DNA of 64,000 nt from Candidatus Eisenbergiella intestinipullorum (lineage in GTDB: Bacteria; Bacillota; Clostridia; Lachnospirales; Lachnospiraceae): the NCBI GenBank assembly GCA_019119815.1, contig DWWH01000087.1, forward strand, positions 1 through 64,000, given 5' to 3'. The position numbers were made by a program, and so were the translations under genes. The notes beneath the pieces were generated by a model, which saw nothing but the letters and a program-made list of their open reading frames with translations, had not been told where the DNA came from and searched no databases. Shown piece after piece: positions 8,215 through 16,520 of the stretch (positions within the stretch are counted from its first letter, which is position 1; every line of letters begins with the position of its first letter).

Positions 8215-8494
8215 CTGTGAGAAAGAGTAGTAAGCAGAAGGGAATGTCTCAGAGAGCCGCGGAAGCTGGAAAGCGGTACAGGAGCTTTTGCCGAATGGAC
8301 TTTTGAGGCCGGCCTGAACGAAGTAGGAGCCGGCGGGAGACCGGACCCGTTATCAGACCGGCACGCATGGCAGTGCGCGCATACGCGAGTATGGCAAAAG
8401 TGGACGTTCCGTCAATTTGAGTGGCACCGCGATAATAAATGTACGTTTATTACCGTCTCAAATCCTGAAATTTCAGGATTTGGGACGTTTTTTA
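8215..8494 (+). promoter_or_regulatory. T-box leader (tryptophan tRNA-sensing)
   Basis: A classical T-box: GAAAGAGTAGTAAGCAGAAGG at the base of stem I, an AGAGAGCCG block, the conserved GAGTGGCACCGCG antiterminator sequence (8420-8431), then a terminator stem of 17 bp (8454-8487) followed by seven T. The UGGC in the T-box sequence fits pairing with the tRNA acceptor end carrying discriminator G. A TGG triplet at 8296-8298 (GAATGGAC) lies where the specifier is expected and reads tryptophan, matching the gene downstream. Uncharged tRNA-Trp would allow read-through into trpS. Confidence 0.95.
8454..8494 (+). terminator. T-box regulated terminator
   Basis: CGTCTCAAATCCTGAAA pairs with TTTCAGGATTTGGGACG and is followed by TTTTTTT. 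The 5' arm begins 22 bases after the conserved T-box sequence, so it can be disrupted by antiterminator formation. Confidence 0.93.
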
Positions 8495-8524
8495 TTAAAA
8501 ATCAAAAAGTCAGGAGACAGAAAT

Positions 8525-9622
8525 ATGGAAAAGAAAGAGAAAATCATTTTAACCGGAGACCGCCCCACCGGCCAGCTTCATGTGGGACATTATGTGGGCT
8601 CCTTAAGGCGCCGGGTGGAGCTTCAGAATTCCGGCGAGTATGACAAAATTTTCATCATGATCGCGGACGCGCAGGCGCTCACCGACAACGCGGACAATCC
8701 GGAAAAGGTGCGCCAGAACATCGTCGAGGTGGCTCTGGATTACCTGGCCTGCGGCCTGGACCCGGCAAAATCCACCCTGCTGATCCAGTCACAGATTCCG
8801 GAGCTGTGCGAGCTTTCCTTCTATTATATGAATCTGGTCACGGTATCCAGGCTCCAGAGAAATCCTACGGTGAAATCCGAGATCCAGATGCGCAACTTTG
8901 AGACCAGCATCCCGGTGGGCTTTTTCACCTATCCCATCAGCCAGGCGGCGGACATCACCGCCTTCCATGCCACCACGGTTCCCGTGGGCGAGGACCAGGC
9001 TCCCATGATCGAGCAGACGAAGGAAATCGTGCACAAGTTCAATTCCATTTACGGGGAAACCCTCACCGATCCTTCCATCCTGCTTCCGGACAATAAGGCC
9101 TGCATGCGTCTTCCGGGCATTGACGGAAAGGCGAAGATGAGCAAGTCTCTGAACAACTGCATCTATCTGGCCGACAGCGCGGACGATGTGAAAAAGAAAA
9201 TCATGTCCATGTTCACCGATCCCGGCCATCTGCGCGTACAGGATCCCGGAAAGGTGGAAGGAAATCCGGTATTCATGTATCTGGAAGCCTTCTCCACGCC
9301 GGAGCATTTTGAGCGTTACCTTCCGGACTACGCGAACCTGCAGGAGCTGGAGGATCATTATGCACGCGGCGGCCTGGGCGACGTGAAGGTGAAGAAATTC
9401 CTTAACAACGTGATGCAGGAGGTTCTGGAACCCATCCGCACCCGCAGAAAAGAATTCGCCAAAGACATTCCCGCCATCTACGAGATTCTGAAAAAGGGAA
9501 GCGAGGAAGCGGAAGCGGTGGCGGCCGTCACCCTTTCGGAGGTGAAGCGCGCCATGAAGATCAACTACTTTGAGGACGCCGCTCTGATTCAGGAGCAGGC
9601 GCAGAAGTACGCGGCCGAATAA
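8525..9622 (+). CDS. trpS: Tryptophanyl-tRNA synthetase
   Basis: A 365-residue class I synthetase charging tRNA-Trp in the cytosol. The HIGH-type motif is [12 protein letters not shown] (about residues 17-28) and the KMSKS motif is [10 protein letters not shown] (about 205). Start 8525 has AGGAG upstream; the longer frame reads into the T-box terminator and is not used. It is the sole gene under the Trp T-box and is closed by a terminator at 9641. Confidence 0.97.
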   Translation: MEKKEKIILTGDRPTGQLHVGHYVGSLRRRVELQNSGEYDKIFIMIADAQALTDNADNPEKVRQNIVEVALDYLACGLDPAKSTLLIQSQIPELCELSFYYMNLVTVSRLQRNPTVKSEIQMRNFETSIPVGFFTYPISQAADITAFHATTVPVGEDQAPMIEQTKEIVHKFNSIYGETLTDPSILLPDNKACMRLPGIDGKAKMSKSLNNCIYLADSADDVKKKIMSMFTDPGHLRVQDPGKVEGNPVFMYLEAFSTPEHFERYLPDYANLQELEDHYARGGLGDVKVKKFLNNVMQEVLEPIRTRRKEFAKDIPAIYEILKKGSEEAEAVAAVTLSEVKRAMKINYFEDAALIQEQAQKYAAE

Positions 9623-9640
9623 CGGTCCCCGTCATGAACA

Positions 9641-9691
9641 GAGCGTATTGCGGCGCAGCTTTTAAAACTGCTGCCGCGATACGCTCTTTTT
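9641..9691 (+). terminator. trpS terminator
   Basis: GAGCGTATTGCGGC...GCCGCGATACGCTC forms a long stem with a TTTTAAAA core, followed by TTTTT. The opposite strand lacks a strong T-run, so it serves mainly trpS. Confidence 0.85.
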
Positions 9692-9742
9692 GATTCACTG
9701 CCGATTCTGATTCTCTTTTTTCGAGTTCATTCCCGATCAGGG

Positions 9743-10849
9743 TTAAATCTCAATCAGCTCATACTGATCCGAGCCGAGCCCGATCTTCACCGCATGATCG
9801 ATGCAGGAATGCCAGTTGGTCTCCGGCGCGGAATCAATGAAATGATCGTGATGGGTATGAGGCATCCGGTCCAGCTGGCTTCCGCTGATCACAGGCTGGC
9901 GGTTGACCGCATCCGCACAGGCCACATCCAGCGCCACGGGATCGAAGGAAGCGAACATGCCCACATCCGGAACGATGGGAATATCGTTTTCCGCATGGCA
10001 GTCGCAGTTCGGAGATACGTCGATGACCAGACTGATATGGAAGTTCGGCCTTCCGGAAACCACCGCCTTGCTGTATTCCGCGATCTTGCAGTTGAGAATA
10101 TCGTTGCTTTCATCGCTGGCCGGGCAGACCGCGTCCATGGGGCAGACTCCGATACAGCGGCCGCAGCCCACGCATTTGTCATGGTCAATAGAAGCCTTTC
10201 CGTCCGTGATGGAAGGCGCGTCGTGGGCACAGATCTTGATGCAGCGGCCGCAGCCCACACAGAGGGACTGATCCACATGAGGCTTTCCGGCGCTGTGCAT
10301 CTCCATCTTTCCGGCGCGGGAACCGCAGCCCATGCCGATGTTCTTCAGCGCGCCGCCGAAGCCCGTCGCCTCATGTCCCTTGAAATGGTTCAGGGTGATG
10401 AACACATCCGCGTCCATGATGGCCCGGCCGATCTTGGCCTCCTTTACATACTCCCCGCCTTCCACCGGAACCAGCGCCTCATCCGTTCCCTTCAGGCCGT
10501 CCGCGATGATCACGTGACAGCCTGTGGAAAAGGGAGAAAAGCCGTTCTGATACGCCGCGTCCATGTGATCCAACGCGTTTTTCCGGCCGCCCACATACAG
10601 GGTGTTGCAGTCGGTCAGAAATGCCTTTCCGCCCAGCTCCTTTACCACCTTTACCACAACGGCCGCGTAGTTGGGCCGCAGGAACGCCAGATTTCCAGGC
10701 TCTCCGAAATGAATCTTAATGGCGGCATATTTATTCTTGAAATCGATGCTGCCGATTCCTGCCGTCCTGATCAGCCGCTCCAGCTTCTGCGGAAGGTTTT
10801 CTGAAAAGGACGTTTTCATGCTGGTAAAATAAACCTTTGATTTCTCCAC
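9743..10849 (-). CDS. DUF362 domain protein with two [4Fe-4S] clusters
   Basis: A 368-residue cytosolic iron-sulfur protein. It has the N-terminal DUF362 fold (IKIHFGEPGNLAFLRP, FLTDCNTLY), a central ferredoxin insert with two complete cluster motifs (CVGCGRCIKIC and CVGCGRCIGVC, about residues 198-240), and the rest of DUF362 (DVGMFASFDPVALDVACADA). The physiological substrate of the family is not known; some members are annotated as ferredoxins. It starts with GTG at 10849, eight bases after GGAGG. It stands between a trpS terminator and the ZIP gene cluster. Confidence 0.88.
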   Translation of the reverse strand: MEKSKVYFTSMKTSFSENLPQKLERLIRTAGIGSIDFKNKYAAIKIHFGEPGNLAFLRPNYAAVVVKVVKELGGKAFLTDCNTLYVGGRKNALDHMDAAYQNGFSPFSTGCHVIIADGLKGTDEALVPVEGGEYVKEAKIGRAIMDADVFITLNHFKGHEATGFGGALKNIGMGCGSRAGKMEMHSAGKPHVDQSLCVGCGRCIKICAHDAPSITDGKASIDHDKCVGCGRCIGVCPMDAVCPASDESNDILNCKIAEYSKAVVSGRPNFHISLVIDVSPNCDCHAENDIPIVPDVGMFASFDPVALDVACADAVNRQPVISGSQLDRMPHTHHDHFIDSAPETNWHSCIDHAVKIGLGSDQYELIEI

Positions 10850-10887
10850 TTTTGTTTCCTCCTCCAGATATCAATGCTGTTTTTCTG

Positions 10888-11685
10888 TTATCCAAGCGCC
10901 ACATCCAGAATCATCATGATGAGAAATCCCGCCATCACGCCCATTGTGCCGATGTTGGAATGTTCCCCCAGATGGGCCTCCGGAATCAGCTCCTCCACTA
11001 CCACATACATCATGGCCCCTGCGGCAAAGCTTAACAGCCAGGGCATCATCGGCTCAATGCCGCCCGCCGCGAGCACCACCAGAATGCCGAATATGGGTTC
11101 CACAATGCCGGAAAGGCTTCCCCGGATAAAAGCCTTCCAGGCTGGCATCCCTTCCTGGCGCAGCGGAAGGGAAATGGCCGCTCCTTCCGGAAAATTCTGA
11201 ATGCCGATTCCGATGGCAAGCGCAAAGGCCGCCATCAGACTGGCGCCCGCTCCCGCCTCCTGAGCGGCAAGGGCAAAGGAAAGCCCCACGGCCATTCCCT
11301 CCGGAATATTATGGAGCGTGACGGCCATCACCAGAAGGGTGGTGCGCTTCCAGGAGGTGCCAACGCCCTCCGGCTCCCTGGAACCCGCATGCAGGTGCGG
11401 GAGAAACTGATCCATCAGAAGCAGGAACAGAATTCCAAGCAGGAAGCCTCCCGCCGCCGGAATCCATCCCACCTGTCCCGCCTCCTCCGCCCTGTCAATG
11501 GCAGGGATCAGAAGAGACCAGACGGATGCCGCGATCATGACGCCTGCGGCAAAGCCGAGGAAGATTCTCTGAACCTTTTCATTCACCCTTCCCCGGAACA
11601 GAAAAACCATGGCGGAGCCCAGCGTGGTCATCAGGAAGGTAAATCCTGTTCCGCTGGCCGCCCATTGCAGCGACTGTATCATCAT
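10888..11685 (-). CDS. ZIP family metal transporter
   Basis: 265 residues, eight predicted membrane helices. The two metal-binding helices carry TLHNIPEGMAVG and IGIQNFPEGAAISLPLR, the hallmark of ZupT-like ZIP proteins importing zinc and other divalent cations. A histidine-containing loop (LPHLHAG) lies between helices 3 and 4, as is usual. The gene begins six bases after the HAD gene stop, so it is probably in one operon with HAD and rsmA upstream. Confidence 0.92.
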   Translation of the reverse strand: MMIQSLQWAASGTGFTFLMTTLGSAMVFLFRGRVNEKVQRIFLGFAAGVMIAASVWSLLIPAIDRAEEAGQVGWIPAAGGFLLGILFLLLMDQFLPHLHAGSREPEGVGTSWKRTTLLVMAVTLHNIPEGMAVGLSFALAAQEAGAGASLMAAFALAIGIGIQNFPEGAAISLPLRQEGMPAWKAFIRGSLSGIVEPIFGILVVLAAGGIEPMMPWLLSFAAGAMMYVVVEELIPEAHLGEHSNIGTMGVMAGFLIMMILDVALG

Positions 11686-11691
11686 TCCGAT

Positions 11692-12348
11692 TCAATTTCC
11701 TTTCTCCAGAAATGCCTTCACTTCGCAAAGATCCCCGCATTTCCGGTATAATAAAGCCTCGATTTCCGCCGTGGGTTCCACCATGTCCGGAACCATAATG
11801 GGCAGCATGCCCGCCGCATGGGCGCTTTTGATGCCGTTCGGAGAATCCTCGATGGCCGCCGCCTTTTCCGGCTCCACTCCGAGCCTTCGGCATGCCATCA
11901 GATAAATGTCCGGTCTGGGCTTGCTGTGCTCCACCATATCTCCGCCGATGATCTCCTGAAAATACGGAAGAAAACCGGCCCGCTCCATGTGGCTCTTTAC
12001 CGTCTGCGTATTGGTGGATGAGGCGACGGCCGTTTTTACTCCCTTCTCCTTCAGCCAGGAAAGAATTTCCCTGGCCCCCTTTTTTACGGGAAGGCCGTCC
12101 TTCTCTATTTTTTCCTGAAAAAGCGCGGAATTGCTGGCCCGAAATTCATCATAGGGAAAAGCTTCGCCATACAGCTTTCTGATAAAAATTCTGCTGTCCG
12201 TCCGGTTCAGGCCGATACAGCCGTATGCGCCCTCCCGGATGTCTCCCAGCCCCATCCGTTCCGCCGTTTCCAGCCAGCAGGAAATGCTCAGCCGTTCCGT
12301 GTCGAACAGGACGCCGTCCATGTCAAAAATCACCGCTTCCATGCTCAT
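11692..12348 (-). CDS. HAD superfamily phosphatase (beta-phosphoglucomutase-like)
   Basis: A 218-residue HAD subfamily I hydrolase. Motif I is FDMDGVLFDTE at the start, motif II VASSTNT near residue 110, motif III K..RPDIY near 142 and motif IV EDSPNGIKSA near 165. The alpha-helical cap is between motifs I and II. The substrate is probably a small phosphorylated metabolite. Its ATG overlaps the rsmA TGA (ATGA), and a second ATG lies two codons downstream. Confidence 0.9.
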   Translation of the reverse strand: MSMEAVIFDMDGVLFDTERLSISCWLETAERMGLGDIREGAYGCIGLNRTDSRIFIRKLYGEAFPYDEFRASNSALFQEKIEKDGLPVKKGAREILSWLKEKGVKTAVASSTNTQTVKSHMERAGFLPYFQEIIGGDMVEHSKPRPDIYLMACRRLGVEPEKAAAIEDSPNGIKSAHAAGMLPIMVPDMVEPTAEIEALLYRKCGDLCEVKAFLEKGN

Positions 12349-13310
12349 TCGTCCTCCCGCCGGTCAGCCGGCGCCTTTTCCTTCGTCTGCCGGTCAGCCG
12401 GTGCAGTTTCTTTCGTTTCCCGTTCCGCCGGCGTCTTTTTCTCCGTTTCCCTGCGGCAGAGCAGGTCGGACAGACGGGCAAACTGCTCCAGCGATAACGC
12501 CTCTCCCCTCACATTTTCGGGAATTCCGAGCGTCCGGAGCGCTTCCGCCGCCTCCGCTTTGGTAACTGCCAGCCCCTCCGCGTTTCCCAGCCCGTTGATC
12601 AGAGTCTTTCTGCGCTGATTGAACGACGCACGGATCAGACGGAACAGAAACGCCTCATCTTCTGCCTTTACCGGCGGCTCCTCATACCGGGTCAGACGGA
12701 TTACGCTGCTTCCTACCTTCGGGGCCGGAATGAAGCAGTCCGCGGGCACATACGCCACGATCTCCGGTCTGGAATAATACTGGACGGCCAGGGAAAGCGC
12801 GCCGTACTCCTTGCTTCCCGGCCCCTCCTGCATCCGCTCCGCAACCTCCGTCTGCACCATGATGGTGATGAGGTCAATCGGCGCGTGGCTTTCAAACAGC
12901 TTCATGACGATGGGCGTAGTGATGTAATAGGGCAGATTCGCCACTACCTTAAAGGGCTTTCCTCCGTTTTTCTCCCGGGAAAGACGGGCGATATCCACCT
13001 TCAGGATGTCCTCATTGATCACGGTCACATTGGGATAATCGGAAAGAGTATCCGAAAGGATCGGGATGAGCGCCTGATCGATCTCCACGGCGATCACGCT
13101 TCCCGCCCGCTCCGCCAGATACTGGGTCAGGGTGCCGATTCCCGGCCCGATCTCCAGCACACAGTCCGTTTTTTCCACACCGGCCGCGTCCACGATCGCC
13201 TCCAGTTTATTCGGGTCGATCAGAAAATTCTGACCGTATTTTTTCTGAAAATGAAAGTCATACTTCCGCAGGACCTCCAGGGTTCCTGTGGGCGTTCCAA
13301 GTTTTGGCAT
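12345..13310 (-). CDS. rsmA: 16S rRNA dimethyladenosine transferase RsmA (KsgA)
   Basis: About 321 residues. It dimethylates the two adjacent adenosines near the 3' end of 16S rRNA. Visible are KKYGQNFLID at the start, the SAM-binding EIGPGIGTLTQYLAERAG, and NLPYYITTP (motif IV). After residue about 285 comes an extra charged tail in which [K/E]TAPADR-type units repeat, which I do not know from standard KsgA proteins. The start at 13310 has GGAGG from leader repeat copy C. A TatD gene upstream is a common clostridial pairing. Confidence 0.95.
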   Translation of the reverse strand: MPKLGTPTGTLEVLRKYDFHFQKKYGQNFLIDPNKLEAIVDAAGVEKTDCVLEIGPGIGTLTQYLAERAGSVIAVEIDQALIPILSDTLSDYPNVTVINEDILKVDIARLSREKNGGKPFKVVANLPYYITTPIVMKLFESHAPIDLITIMVQTEVAERMQEGPGSKEYGALSLAVQYYSRPEIVAYVPADCFIPAPKVGSSVIRLTRYEEPPVKAEDEAFLFRLIRASFNQRRKTLINGLGNAEGLAVTKAEAAEALRTLGIPENVRGEALSLEQFARLSDLLCRRETEKKTPAERETKETAPADRQTKEKAPADRREDE

Positions 13311-13314
13311 ATTT

Positions 13315-13374
13315 TCCTCCATGCCGAAGCACAAAACTGCAGACTGAAAAATAAGCTGTCAGACTTATTTTTTT
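13315..13374 (-). repeat. Leader repeat, copy C (internally deleted)
   Basis: It occupies the whole gap between the tatD stop (13376) and the rsmA start (13310). It keeps the TAAG/CTTA hairpin arm, the CAAAACTGC segment and the end CTTCGGCATGGAGGAAA with the rsmA ribosome site, but lacks the middle hairpins of copies B and D. Confidence 0.85.
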
Positions 13375-13375
13375 C

Positions 13376-14149
13376 CTAAATCTTATCAATTCCAAAAAAT
13401 TTCTTCGCGTTCCGGCAGGTGATCTCCTCCACCTCTTCCGGCTCCACTCCCCTGATTTCCGCGATCTGCCGGATGACATAAGGCAGATTCAGGGAAGAAT
13501 TGCGCTCTCCCCGGTGCGGCTCCGGAGACAGATAGGGGCAGTCCGTCTCCAGAAGAATCCGGTCAAGGGGAATGGATTCCACAGCCTCCCTGACCTTCTT
13601 CGCGTTCTTAAACGTGACGACGCCTCCGATACCGATCATACAGCCCAGCTTCAGAAATTCCGCCGCCATTTCCTTTGAATAGGAAAAACAGTGAATGTAA
13701 GCGGGATTTCCGGCCCCATATTCCGACTTCATGATTTCCAGCGTGTCGGCCGCCGCGTCCCTGGAATGAATCACCACGGGGAGCTTTTCCTCACGGGCGA
13801 GCGCAAGCTGCGCCGCAAACCATTTTTTCTGAATCTCTCTTTCCGGCTGGTCCCAGTAATAGTCCAGTCCGATCTCTCCCACGGCTACCACTCTTGCCCC
13901 GGCAAGAAGCCCCCGCAGCCACTCCATATCCTCCGCGCGAAGCTCTCCCACATGCTCCGGATGGATTCCCACCGCCGCATAGACATGGGGATACTTTTCC
14001 GCCAGCTCCAGCGTTTTCCATATGGACCGGATGCTCGCTCCCGCATTCACCACACCTTCGATTCCCTTTTCCGGAAGAGAGGAAAGCAGCTCGTCCCGGT
14101 CCCCGTCAAATGCCCTGTCATCATAATGGGCATGGCTGTCAAAAATCAT
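13376..14149 (-). CDS. tatD: TatD family metal-dependent deoxyribonuclease
   Basis: A 257-residue TIM-barrel hydrolase. Metal ligands are in place: DSHAHYD (HxH) at the start, GEIGLDYYWD (Glu), VIHSRDA, YIHCFSYS and LETDCPYLSPEPHRG. The family has 3'-5' exonuclease activity on DNA and RNA. The start at 14149 follows GGAGG; the upstream ATGs in the frame lack a ribosome site. Confidence 0.93.
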   Translation of the reverse strand: MIFDSHAHYDDRAFDGDRDELLSSLPEKGIEGVVNAGASIRSIWKTLELAEKYPHVYAAVGIHPEHVGELRAEDMEWLRGLLAGARVVAVGEIGLDYYWDQPEREIQKKWFAAQLALAREEKLPVVIHSRDAAADTLEIMKSEYGAGNPAYIHCFSYSKEMAAEFLKLGCMIGIGGVVTFKNAKKVREAVESIPLDRILLETDCPYLSPEPHRGERNSSLNLPYVIRQIAEIRGVEPEEVEEITCRNAKKFFGIDKI

Positions 14150-14317
14150 AATTACCTCCATGTGCCTCATTCAGCTGTCCGCTCCCATCGCTTCTGCCGA
14201 TGGGATATCCGGTTCCTTTCCGGACACTTCCAGTCCTGCGGCACAAATCTAAAATACCATACTTTTCAGTATTCTTAAAGCATCCGAAAAAAATTATAAA
14301 ATTTTTCAAAAAAAGTG

Positions 14318-14346
14318 TTGCAAAATAAAAAAGAATATAATATAAT
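14318..14346 (+). promoter_or_regulatory. Promoter of tRNA-Lys
   Basis: TTGCAA (14318-14323), a 17 bp spacer and TATAAT (14341-14346), 37 bp before the tRNA, in a markedly AT-rich stretch. Confidence 0.75.
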
Positions 14347-14382
14347 AAGTTTCGCGCTGAGGGAACAGCAAACAAAAGACAT

Positions 14383-14455
14383 GCGCCTTTAGCTCAGTTG
14401 GTAGAGCACCTGACTCTTAATCAGGGTGTCCAGGGTTCGAGCCCCTGAAGGCGCA
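14383..14455 (+). tRNA. tRNA-Lys (anticodon CUU)
   Basis: The 73-nt cloverleaf closes: acceptor GCGCCTT/AAGGCGC, D-arm GCTC..GAGC, anticodon arm CCTGA-CTCTTAA-TCAGG with anticodon CTT, and T-arm with GGTTCGAGCC. Discriminator base A. CCA is not encoded. Confidence 0.96.
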
Positions 14456-14547
14456 TTGAAAGTACCGATTTTGGAGACATATGAGCTCCGGGGTTGGTGC
14501 TTTTTTTGTACGGATGCCCATTATAATCTCTGCCGATCATACGGGAA

Positions 14548-14590
14548 GGAAGCATCTGCCGGAAACAGATCCCGCAGATGCTTCCTTTTT
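14548..14590 (+). terminator. Terminator after tRNA-Lys
   Basis: GGAAGCATCTGC pairs with GCAGATGCTTCC across a 14-nt loop and is followed by TTTTT. It also lies just beyond the stop of the convergent AAA gene. Confidence 0.85.
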
Positions 14591-14599
14591 CCTTTTGTA

Positions 14600-16339
14600 T
14601 CATCCCATTTCTGTCATTTCCACCATAATCCGGCATTTCTTCCGCCGGCAGGCGACTCCATAGCTGTAAATGATCCGGCAGCCCTCCTCTTCCAAAGCGG
14701 CAGTATAATCCTTTTTCCGGATCTGCTCCAGCTCTCTCCGGCATACGGAATCATAATCTCCATCTTCCGCATACTTTACTTCCATGATAATTCCGATGTC
14801 TTCGCTTTCGATTTTAATCAGAATATCTGCATATCCGTCTCCTGCTTCCTGATTCGATCTTATGAACCAGCCGTCCTTAAATCCCAGAATTCCCAGCAGG
14901 ATGCCATGGTAAAAATTCTCTTTGGTTGGTTTTCTGACAAACGTATCACGAATGCTGACCGTACGTCCCAGATAGGACTCAAACAGCCTCTCCGCTTCCT
15001 CCACGTTGCCGCTTTTCAGCGCATTGCAGAAAGCGTTCAGAGCTGCCCCATCCCTTCCGGCCTGCGCCTTAAACATCTCCATAATCTGTCCGGTAAATAT
15101 TTTTCTGATTTCCCGGTTGGGTATCGTCAGCCGGATTCCGTTTCCATCCGGCTTTCCTCGCTGCGTCAAATAACCGGTCATAAAGAGCACGCTCCAAATG
15201 TTATCAATGGAATCATACAGCCTGTTATAGGTCAGCTCCTCATGGATTTCTCTGGTTACCGTTTCTCCGGCAGCCAGCATTTCAATCTCACTTTTTGTCA
15301 GCCCGTCTCCGATCTTTTCAATAAAATGGCGCACCACATCATTGCTGCTGGTATTGGACCAGTAATCCTTTGGCGGAATGTCCGGATCATCCGTCAGATC
15401 ATCGACGTAGCTGATCACATCCCACGGACAGTAGACATCCACGTTCCCGAAGCGGTATCCATCATACCATTCCTTTACCGTATCGTATCTGTCCTCCAGC
15501 CCGTAATATTTCAGCATTTCCCGAACCTCTGCGTCGGTAAAACCGAAATACTCATCAAAACGGACCGTTGTAATGGAAAGAATTTTGGGATTATTCAGCC
15601 CTGTGAAAATACTTTCCTTCGCCACACGCAGGCATCCCGTCAGCACGGCAAAATAAAGGCTGTCATTGGTTTTCAGCGCCTGCTCAAACAGATTGCGGAT
15701 CAGCAGCATCATCTGTTCGTAGTATCCCTCTTCATTCGCCTTCGCCAGAGGCACATCATATTCATCGATCAGAATGATCGTCTTTTTCTCAAAATGCTTC
15801 TGAAGCAGTTCGGAAAGCGTGCGGATGCTCCGCATCAGAACATCGTCCGACATTTCAAAATTATCCGGACTCTCCGGCACCACACGAACCAGCTTCCGGT
15901 ACATTTCCTTTTCCTGTTCAGACAGCCTGTCGCTGTCCAGAAGGAAAAGAAACCGAAGCGCCTCATTACCTATCACGGAACACATCAGCGCACGGGCCGT
16001 CTCAAAATCAGAAGCGCCGGTCCCCTTCAGACTGATCGAAATCACGGGAAACTGTCCCATATACTTTTCGCACAGAGCCGTCTCCTTTGAAATTTCCAGT
16101 CCTTCAAACAGAGTTCTGTCACAGCCCAGCTCCAGAAAAGCTTTCAGCATGCTCATATTCAGAGACTTTCCAAACCTTCGGGGCCTGGTAAACAGATTCA
16201 CTTCTCCCCATTGCCGGAGCAGATCCCGAAGCATTGCCGTCTTATCTACATAATAAAACCCTTCTCTTCTTATCTTTTCAAAACTCTCTATTCCAACAGG
16301 AAGCTTTTTCTTTTCTGTATGATCTGCATCCGCCCACAT
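14600..16339 (-). CDS. AAA-ATPase-like protein with C-terminal PD-(D/E)XK nuclease domain
   Basis: 579 residues. The N-terminal half is of the predicted AAA-ATPase type (PF09820): PVGIESFEKIRREGFYYVDKT at the start, a Walker A-like RPRRFGKSLNMSML near residue 53 and Walker B-like TIILIDEYDVPL near 190. The C-terminal half carries a PD-(D/E)XK-like core (GYADILIKIESEDIGIIMEVKYA, with the Asp and the ExK spaced as expected). The family is abundant in gut Firmicutes and Bacteroidetes, and its role is not established. The start follows AAAGGGG. It ends convergent with tRNA-Lys. Confidence 0.85.
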   Translation of the reverse strand: MWADADHTEKKKLPVGIESFEKIRREGFYYVDKTAMLRDLLRQWGEVNLFTRPRRFGKSLNMSMLKAFLELGCDRTLFEGLEISKETALCEKYMGQFPVISISLKGTGASDFETARALMCSVIGNEALRFLFLLDSDRLSEQEKEMYRKLVRVVPESPDNFEMSDDVLMRSIRTLSELLQKHFEKKTIILIDEYDVPLAKANEEGYYEQMMLLIRNLFEQALKTNDSLYFAVLTGCLRVAKESIFTGLNNPKILSITTVRFDEYFGFTDAEVREMLKYYGLEDRYDTVKEWYDGYRFGNVDVYCPWDVISYVDDLTDDPDIPPKDYWSNTSSNDVVRHFIEKIGDGLTKSEIEMLAAGETVTREIHEELTYNRLYDSIDNIWSVLFMTGYLTQRGKPDGNGIRLTIPNREIRKIFTGQIMEMFKAQAGRDGAALNAFCNALKSGNVEEAERLFESYLGRTVSIRDTFVRKPTKENFYHGILLGILGFKDGWFIRSNQEAGDGYADILIKIESEDIGIIMEVKYAEDGDYDSVCRRELEQIRKKDYTAALEEEGCRIIYSYGVACRRKKCRIMVEMTEMG

Positions 16340-16484
16340 TGGAATCCCCTTTCTGAAGATGTTCTCCGGTCTTTGGAAATTCTGTTTTCTTTATTTATTA
16401 CTCTAACATGTCCCCAAAAGGGGCGCAAGAGAAAAAGCCTCCTCCGATAACGGGCTCGAAACAATCGCTATCGTTCACTCTACG

Positions 16485-16511
16485 CTGTTCACCGGCCAAT
16501 CACCGAACAAT
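16485..16511 (+). repeat. Short repeat CTGTTCAC...GAACAAT, copy 1
   Basis: A 27-bp sequence matching 22 of 27 bases of the copy at 41245-41271. The arms GTTC/GAAC are partly inverted. It lies just beyond the permease stop codon at 16521. Confidence 0.5.
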
Positions 16512-16520
16512 GATCCGGCA

